Source: Enoplolaimus lenunculus | Lineage: Eukaryota > Nematoda > Enoplea > Enoplida > Thoracostomopsidae | Length of the DNA stretch: 64,000 bases | Reading direction: 5' to 3' | Assembly (NCBI GenBank): GCA_030248215.1 | Contig: JASANG010002520.1 | Location: 1-64,000 of the forward strand | In this document: one piece after another, positions 56,501 to 64,000 of the stretch | Numbering within the stretch: the stretch's first letter is position 1 | Layout of the letters: each line of letters begins with the position of its first letter | The notes under the pieces: generated by a model | What the model saw: the letters and a program-made list of their open reading frames with translations, nothing else | The model's database searches: none | Told to the model about the DNA's origin: nothing | Position numbers and translations under genes: made by a program

Positions 56501-59500
56501 GGACACAAGATAATGTGCACAACGCATTAGGTAGACTCATAGTCGGCCCATCACCGAAACAGCCAAACAAGGACCAACGTTTGGTCAGACTGCCATAGAT
56601 TTATAGGTTTAGGCTGTAGACTAATTAATCAGTGGATCTTGATACAAAATGTCCAATAATAGCAATACGAGAAGCGAATATTTCACGTTCTAAGCCATAT
56701 TGTTCCTTTGGAGTCCAGTATATAAATATATAAATGTGCATAATGTAACTAATATGCACTACTTCGTCTGCGTACCATCCGTGTATGATTATTTAAACTT
56801 AATTTCAATTTCCACCCAAATTTATTTCAAGTTTGATTTTGGGAAACCCAACTTTCCGAAGCACGGATTTAAAATTTTTTCAACCCTCACATTCACCTGC
56901 TTAATTTTTCGTTCCAATTTAGCCGTATCAATAGTATTCGCTCTGATTGACATATCATCTTCAAAATAATGAAAATACGTTTGATCAACGATCAAATCCA
57001 TTGCAGTTGGATCTGAGTCCTGCGGAAGGACCGGTCCGTACGCAGTCGGGACTACAATGTCCAGTAAGGATCGAATGCTTGCCGCAGTTTCGTTGCGTCT
57101 GTAGGTGTTCCAGAAAATATCTGAAATTTCAACTTTTAATGTTATTTTCACAGGTATTGTTCAACACAGTGTTTATTTCAATAATTGACGTTCATCAGAT
57201 AATATTGCCATATTTCAAAATACTCTGATAATATGAACAAATGTACAGTAGGTCGCTTGGAATTGGGTACACCACAAAATGAAAAATTGCATTTTTCCAC
57301 TCGATTTACGCCAGCTCACAAGCACGAAGGTGCGAGAGAGGGCTACGCCCACGCTGTGAAAATCTTCGCACACCCCCGCGCCAAAATGTTGTTTTTTCAA
57401 CTGCATTGAAAACTCTATGTTAGGAAAATGTTCTTCGTCACATACAGTCCCGTACTCAGCTCACCTTACTAGGAAGACTAAATATTTTTCAGGACAAACG
57501 TACAAGCGTTCTCGATGATTTATAGGTAAGACTGAAAAGTTACTGAGGATGGCAAATATTCGTCCATGGGGCTAAGCCTCCCCTGGCTCCCGTCTAGCTA
57601 CCGGACCGGTCACTTTAGAAATCTGCTTGCTACATCTACTCAAGATTTCCTGATTGTGTGACTGGATAAACGAGCGAATTCGGTTGTATAAAATATTGAC
57701 CAGTTAAATTGTTTTCAAATCGTCAGGGTCGGCGCATATCAAAATGCCACGGGTCGCCATTCAGTGCCTGTCCAGCTCGTCTGCAATTGGTGAAACTCAG
57801 TTGAGAATGCAGTCAAATCGGGTACTGTTTGTATGTTTATGTTGGTAAAAACAGTTATTGCTGAAATTTATACCATTTGGTCCGCTCGCGCACCGGCTAC
57901 AGTAATGCCCCAAGCTCTCGTCCCAACGACGCATTCTGGCCTAAAAACAAGCTTATCGGACCCTTTGTGTAGCTATTAGCTACTCTCTCTCGTGTTTCAG
58001 ATATATGGTTGAACGACTTGATTATGGCTTACATGATTTCGCAGCCCATTCCAACTGTGCGACTCCTGTAATAATCGGCATCCGTGGGCTGGTCTCGAGT
58101 GTCGTGGAAACGTTATACGGAATGATAACACCGTCCACTACTGGCATGGAATGGCCAAACTGAAATCAAAACACTATATGACAGTATAGAGACTGAAGCG
58201 GAACGTTGCGTTCGGTGTTGATCCGTTGGCGGCAAATTTTTGTTGACTTTAAAATTTTTAGTTCAGAAATAAGCTGAAAATATTTTTTCGGCTGATTTCG
58301 CATATTTGTATCATCATTCGTCGAATCATTTTGTGTCTGCTGTTTGCAAAATTTAGTTTAAAACTGCGCTGAATAAGTAAAAGTCGTGAAGCGACAGATT
58401 AAACTACAAAAACGATTCAAAATTAACGCAAACTTTGTTGAAATACTATTATAATGTTTAATGTAATTGGCTGATATTTTTGTGAAACAGTTGGGGGTAC
58501 ACGTGGTTTTTGCAAAGCCGCTTCAATTTCACCTCTGTGTGACAAATGCCGGTGATCACATTATTTTTAACAAAACACGGATGTTAAAGTAATTTTTTGG
58601 GGTTTGGGACTGGTTATAAATGGCTAATGTTACTTTATATAAGGGGTATAACAGTAGATTAAGCGTATTCCTAAGCCTAAGCGTTGCAAAAATGTGTTCC
58701 TAAGCCGAAGCCTAAGCAAAAAATGTAATGTAGAATCTAAACCTACTCTTTTATGGAGCCATCAGAAATCTGAACGCCCTTTAAAGTAACATTGGCCGCA
58801 ATATCCAGCTAAAATTAAGTTACCCATACATTTAACATTTGGCATTTTGGCTGGGGACACGTCCATACCCGTCTTTGTGACCGCCGCTGTTTCCCAGCTC
58901 TGGATTTAACGGGGGCTGAGCAGAAGGCTCTTATTATCTTTTTTCGCAAGTTACACAAATGTGTACATTTAATGTATACCCCTGTTTAACCAAATCAAGA
59001 AAAAATTAAACCAGCTCAAAATTCCAAATCCGCTTCGAAATGACCTCAACCGAGCCAGTAATCAAGATTTGTTAGCAGCGTCTTCGCTGGATGTTTTCAA
59101 AAGGATTCACAAACATTTTCCTAACATAGAATTCTTTTAATGATGTCGATAAATCTTTCGACCAAGGGGGGAAGATGACCGTTAGGGTGGCACCCAATGT
59201 CACCTGTCATAAGACTTACGGCTCATGTATAGAACAGGACCGGAACAGTAGTATAACAATATTCCTAAGTCTAAGCTTAACCCTAAGCCTACGCGTATAG
59301 CGTAAGCACGAGCCTATTTCTAAGCCTAAGCCTAAAAGCTTAAGCCTACGCAAAAAAGTTAGTCTGAAGCTTAAACTGACTCTATTACAAACACTCCGGA
59401 AAACGATCCGGCCCTGTTCAATACATGGGCCAGACTTACTGTATCCGAAACAAGAGCTTGTGTTAGGCGGACAAAATCTGAATTTGGATCAACGCTCAAA

Positions 59501-62500
59501 TGTTCCAGCATACAGTACCAAAACTCGATATCGTCGTGTTCAACATCAGAACAATCGATTGGCTCTTTGACAAACGGACACGCGAACTCGTCTGTGTTTG
59601 ACATTTTCGAAGCTGATGTTTTTGAGATAAAATCTGAAAACATTTAAGCGATGGTTTGTGTTTAGTGAAGTCAAAACATGACTACACTGCAAAAAATGGT
59701 GAGTCAAATTGACTCCTTTTGAAATGAAGCTTTTCCTAACGTGTCAAAATTCGATTGCACCACAGTCATATTGAGTCGAATTTCGACTCAGGCGGAGTCG
59801 AATTTTGACTCAGTTTGTGTAGTAAGGAAAAGCCTATTTCAGAAAGAGTCAGTGACTCACCATTTTTGGCAGTGTACGGTACATAATTTCGGCATCGTGA
59901 CAATTTTTTACTCTTTTATAAAATTGTAAAAAAACTTTGAAGAACTAAAAACCTTATATAATAGTCGTGCTAATGAGGCAGAAAGTATATGATTAAGACA
60001 AAAAAGCAACGACCTTGTAAAAATAGATGATGAATGTTGCTGGAAACATTGCAATTTATTCCCATAGTTTTGATGGCCAATGTTACTTTTAGGGTCGTAA
60101 CAGTAGATTAAGCGTATTCTTAAGCACAATCCTAACCCGAAGCATTGCAAAAGCGTATTTATAAGCCTAAAGCCTAAGCCTAAGCAAAAAATGTCCACCA
60201 TGTAAGCCTACTCTTTCACAGACCCACCAGAAACCGGGACGACCCTTAATCTCCTGAATATTTTTTGACGGTGTTCAACGAATTCTATTGCTTCGCTTCA
60301 TCAAGATGTCTTCTCGACTGCTTTATTTATTCCTGAGGGGGTGAGATGTGAAATCAGCGGCGGCTGCAGGATTTTTCGATGGTGGGATGTACTTTTTGAG
60401 AGCCAAATGTTATACTTTTAAATCATGTTTAACAAACTCTATCGTAGTTTAATGTTTTGAAAGTGTATTATTCATTAGGTATTGTATTCAAACGATATTA
60501 TTATGCTATTTGGCTATATAACCTAAACCACATTTTGAGCGTCCGATGAATATATTATAATTTACATTGCAATAATTTCACCTCAACGGGCTGGTGCAGA
60601 GTTATACTTTCCTACCGTCCACATCCCTGGATGTGACACTGGGGTGGAAGCAATGATTACCTTGCATGACTAAAATAGAAACGTTCACTTGTTTCTCGCA
60701 TGTCAAATACGAATAAAGGTTACGGTAATTCCAAGTCGGCGGATCGCGTCTGTCAACTGCCCAGCGAGCAGATATCGATCCGCTCATGATTATTGCTCGA
60801 TGAATCAAGTCTACAAATACAGCTGTATAATCACATTCAACGCCATCGTGAGGGTATAACTGGAGCAGCTTGGATCACGTTTTGTTAATTGAAAATTAGA
60901 AAAAAATCAGACACGAAATACGTTAGACAATAAACTGAATCAAACGTTGAAATTATACTGAAATAAGTTTACGTTACAATTGAAGCAGCCTGTGAGCCAG
61001 GGTGTAACCGGATATCCGGTTCCGGTAAAACTCGATGCCTTTTTCGGTTATAAAAATAAAAAAAATTTATTTTTTACGCTCAACATTAGTTATAAATCAC
61101 GTATATATGTCGCATTTTTGTTACCGATAGGCTGCAAAAATGAAATAAAAATTAGCAAATTCTTCCAAAATCTTAAAAAATTTCAATGTATATATCCGTC
61201 AGTTTTCATTAAAAGTTTAGACAGTACCGCGAATATTTGAACGCCTCAATTGTGTTGGCAGAAAGATTACCTACTTATCTTTGAAAGTTTGTTGCTTTAA
61301 TATAAGATATCCGTTTCCGCTATTTTGATCACTATCCGTTTCTGTTATTTATACTATCTATTCACACCATGCTGTGAGCCTAAAAGCCTCTGAGTCTGAC
61401 GAGAAACAAACAGAACCAAACCTTGAGTAACAGGAGACAACGCCAAAATGGAAACCGATGCCGCGCCTGCGCTTTCACCCATAACTGTAACGGAACGCGG
61501 ATTGCCACCAAATTGGCCGATATTCTCTTGGATCCAGTTTAACGCTTCGATTTGGTCCCAAAGACCAAGATTACTTGTCATCGGACTTGACAGAAATCCT
61601 ACAACAGTAAACCATCATTCCATTGCACTTGGTGTATGGCAAAGTGGTGTCCCTATAAAACTGACGCTGAAAGCTATGTCCCTCGGGCACTACCATTGGT
61701 ACCCTCCGCATATCCGCTCACTCTACTCTTTGGTGTCTTCCCAGGATGTCGGAGCCACAGTTTCTTGACAGTATACCTGTGGTTGAACTGATATGGTGGC
61801 GTGCTCCATAATTTTTTCGCTGTTCATTCAGTTCAAATTTTCACTGAATTCCGTTAATTGAAACGAAAAATGTTTCAAGGGTTGTCAACGTAGCGCCGCC
61901 CACCCCCGAGCACTGATAGTCATTTTTTGAAGCCGTCCAAAATTCCGATTCCACAAGAAATACTTGATCCGACTGCCTGACTAAAGTAGCAATAGTGTTT
62001 GAATTATTAGCATATTTTGAGTGATTTTTGTGTTAATTTATTCATTTTATCTGTATGTTTACAAAAACAATCCATGAATATCTGTTATATTTAGTACAAT
62101 GTTTAACTGAATTAGCAAACGACGAACCAGAAACACTGGATAAGGAAAAATATGTTATGCTGATCAATCTTATAATTTGGCTGTGAAGGTAAAAATTTGA
62201 ACAACGACGGAAAACAATTCTGATTTGTGCTCGATTTGAGGGTAACTCGGCAGCTCCGATGGCAACATCTGGTTCAGACATACCCAGAGCGCCGAGACGA
62301 TAATTAATTGTAATCAGAATAACTCTGCGTCGAACGAAATTGCGAACAATGACCGCTTCGTCCATATGAGCATTGCCAGCACCGGATTGGTATGACCCCC
62401 CGTGGATCCAAACGATCACAGGATACGGCCCTTGACTTAAGTCCTGAAACTGTATTTAATTGTTTAAATTAGGAATGAAATTTTTTAAATACGGCACACA

Positions 62501-64000
62501 AAACATTAACATTTTCCCCAGGGTCGTATTAATGGGTTAAAGGCCCCACAAACTATAAGAAGGACCAGAGGCGAAGCCAAAAATTTCTGACGGTGGTCGG
62601 GCTGCCAAATGTTATGAAACGCAAAAAATGTAAAGTAGGAGGGACCTTACCATTTTATCGCAAAAATTTCTGCGGGAAAAATTGTTAAAATTGTAAGGTA
62701 GTAGTGACCGTATCATTTTAGCACAAAAAATTTCTGATGGTGGCATACGCCTTCTGGCCCCCTCTGAAACCGCTACTTGAAAGAGCGTTCACCATGACAC
62801 CAAGCGTTATCATTAGCATAGTCCGTTTCCGTCTCATAAATTTACAATAAATTCGTATTCGGGAATCCAGAAGGAAATTTTGCGCGTTTCAAAATGGAAT
62901 TTTTACCGGTGGAATTGATAATTTAACTGAAATTGTGAGGCTTGCGAAGCTGTCAAAGATTGTTCAATTTATTTAAAAAACTATGAAATTCAAATCAAAC
63001 ACGTTACATGTGTATCGCATAGGTTGTACCCCCTATTAAACAATGAGGTTGTAGTAAAAAACGCAACGTTCGCTGGGTACATTGTTTTCTAAACAGAATG
63101 TAATCAGTTGCATACTCTTGTTGAAGTAGGCATCATCCACTCTTGGTGTCATCGATAGCCGTACACAGATGGTACCGCGAGCATTTTGCAACAAAGGGCA
63201 TAGCCACGATTTCATTTCCAGGGAGAAAAATTTGGTGTAAAAGAACATTTTTGAGCGAGGGTAGCAAGTGAGAACTCTGTTTTTTTGAGTCTGAGCAGTA
63301 ATTTCGGAGAATATACTCTACCCCCCCTCGACCTTGAATGCATTCTTATTTACGTTTCCCTTGGCAACAGGCGTGGAAACAACTTACATCAGGCCCATAA
63401 ACATCCAAATACAAACAATCTTCGCTTTGACGCTCAAACGACCGCTGTGAACCTTCGTCAACAATATTGGCATCCAGAAATTGAATACAAGCCGGGCCGG
63501 ACTCGTACGCCAATCGGACACCTTCCCACGCGTAGATCCGGTTTGGCTTCTGAAAGATAAATTTCCAAATATTGGCTAAGCGACGCTTATTTTGGATGGA
63601 GGGTTGAAAAGCTTTTGATCGGATGCCGCCAGTTGTTTTTAACCCGATCTCTGCCACCCTTCGTTACTGATGTATATCCGATATTGCAACTATCCGTTGG
63701 ATTAAACGTTTATTGGCTTTGTATCAAAATCTTGAGCGACAATGCAAGGCTATACTTAGGAATGTCCTTTCAAAACTTAAGTATGCTTTAATGTTTCGAA
63801 CTCAAGTTTATTTGGTCCTGCAGTCATTTATCCGCTTACGAACTCTTATTAGGGATACGGACTACTGATTGAGACTCAAAATGGGGACCCCCTCTTATTA
63901 CCCCCTCTTATTCGGGTCAATATAGTATTTACGCATACGTCCCGCTCACATTTTTGAACGAAACGTTTATGCCACAACGGAAATTTACCTCAAATCTTAA
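53577..64000 (-). CDS. Membrane-anchored carboxylesterase-family protein (5' partial)
   Basis: Exons in transcript order are 64000-63989 (partial, LRFE), 63549-63388, 62443-62284, 61598-61422, 60810-60724, 59633-59440, 58159-58033, an unresolved exon or exons, 57120-56897, 55997-55808, 55110-54975 and 54516-53577. Family motifs: [28 protein letters not shown] (oxyanion loop), NYRLGAL and [13 protein letters not shown], and [13 protein letters not shown] (catalytic Ser). Glu in ITGVAQLEW and His in AFHGLDHGY complete the triad. After the esterase domain ([14 protein letters not shown]) come one membrane segment ([20 protein letters not shown]) and a 190-residue tail with two NPYYPG motifs. The layout fits nematode membrane carboxylesterases (CEST group) or gliotactin/neuroligin relatives. 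The intact triad favours an active enzyme over neuroligin. Phases agree everywhere except the gap 58032-57121, where at least one exon could not be settled. The signal peptide lies outside the window. Confidence 0.92.
54680..54931. mobile_element. Family B MITE in the last esterase intron
   Basis: TA at 54678-54679, then CACTGTAAATTCCAATGAG; the right end is CTCACTGAAATTTACAGTG. The right TA has decayed to CA. Confidence 0.85.
55257..55505. mobile_element. Family B MITE in an esterase intron
   Basis: AACTGTAAATTTCAATGAG at left and the inverse CAACTAACTGGAATTTACAG at right. The interior AGTCCTAAGTCAGACTGAG matches 5330-5345. Confidence 0.82.
56062..56223 (+). mobile_element. Family T element, copy T13
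   Basis: GGCCAATGGAAAGATCAAAG, GCGGAACGTTTTTCTGTGG, GCTTAGGCTTAGGCTTAGG and CTGTTCCACTCCTGTTCTTC, ending ATTGGAA. It lies in an esterase intron. Confidence 0.8.
57440..57610. repeat. Second copy of the GGGCTAAGCCTCCCC repeat
   Basis: Same order of blocks as 51460-51640, diverged. It lies in the unresolved part of the esterase gene. Confidence 0.55.
58622..58797 (-). mobile_element. Family C element in an esterase intron
   Basis: GGCTAATGTTACTTTATATAAGG, CCTAAGCCTAAGCGTTGC, GTAATGTAGAATCTAAACC and CCCTTTAAAGTAACATTGGCC. The target duplication is not evident. Confidence 0.78.
59220..59431 (-). mobile_element. Family T element, copy T14, inserted on a splice donor
   Basis: The ends are GGCTCATGTATAGAACAGG and TTCAATACATGGGCC. 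The exact octamer AGACTTAC flanks both sides (59212-59219 and 59432-59439). On the esterase coding strand this octamer is GTAAGTCT, the 5' splice site that follows the exon ending at 59440, so the donor itself was duplicated. Confidence 0.93.
59685..59874. mobile_element. Family A MITE with TA duplication
   Basis: TA at 59683-59684 and 59875-59876. CACTGCAAAAAATGGTGAG at left and CTCACCATTTTTGGCAGTG at right. It lies in the esterase intron just upstream of the 59633-59440 exon. Confidence 0.88.
60075..60252 (-). mobile_element. Family C element in an esterase intron
   Basis: GGCCAATGTTACTTTTAGG, GATTAAGCGTATTCTTAAGC, CCTAAAGCCTAAGCC and ACCCACCAGAAACCGGGACG. The right terminal bases are lost. 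Confidence 0.75.
63660..63927 (-). mobile_element. Family D element, left-truncated, in an esterase intron
   Basis: TTAAACGTTTATTGGCTTTG, AATGTCCTTTCAAAACTTAAG and CCCCCTCTTATTACCCCC precede the terminus TTCGGGTCAATATAG followed by TA. It shares the whole order with 41184-40738 but lacks the far end. Confidence 0.8.

Noticed and set aside
61448-61768. Plus-strand frame over the esterase nucleophile exon
   Set aside because: The opposite strand encodes the GESAG exon with correct splice phases, so this frame is a shadow.

Overview
This window is eukaryotic, AT-rich DNA with six intron-rich protein genes embedded in very dense small transposons. Splice acceptors of the TTTTCAG/TTTTAG type, many degenerate TTAGGC tracts (the nematode telomere unit) and compact intron-exon structure point to a nematode. 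A basal (enoplean or mermithid-like) nematode is my guess, not something the sequence proves. I found no reverse transcriptase, capsid, transposase or prokaryotic operon structure.

Layout: 1-6868 is a giant imperfect inverted repeat (two arms of about 3 kb, loop at about 2954-3478). 6869-9196 is AT-rich spacer with simple repeats. 9472-12917 (+) is a secreted ABHD14-like alpha/beta hydrolase that lacks its nucleophile. 12918-17515 is spacer. 17516-20800 (-) is a MOB3-family kinase adaptor, transcribed away from 21939-29153 (+), a complete cytosolic threonyl-tRNA synthetase in 13 exons. 30926-38931 (-) is a CSRNP/AXUD1-family nuclear protein with an enormous polyglutamine domain, convergent with TARS. 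43787-49795 (-) is a Quaking/HOW-type STAR RNA-binding protein. 53577 to the right edge (-) is a membrane-anchored carboxylesterase-like protein with an intact catalytic triad; its N-terminus lies outside the window.

The mobile fraction falls into recognisable non-autonomous families. (T/C) are hAT-like elements with GGCC-ATGT termini, 8-bp target duplications and internal TTAGGC tracts. (A) and (B) are palindromic MITEs with CACTG termini and TA duplications. (D) has TA duplications and CTGTATTGACCC-type ends, and its ends also bound the giant palindrome. (E) is a CpG-rich palindrome. (P) has TTAA duplications and CCCTTTC ends and carries a tRNA-like promoter cassette. A tRNA-headed SINE is also present. 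Most copies sit in introns. One T element landed exactly on a splice donor and duplicated it.

The genes do not form a pathway. They are unrelated housekeeping, signalling, RNA-processing and membrane genes. Exon boundaries were read by eye, using reading-frame phase and family conservation, so ends may be off by a few bases where noted.
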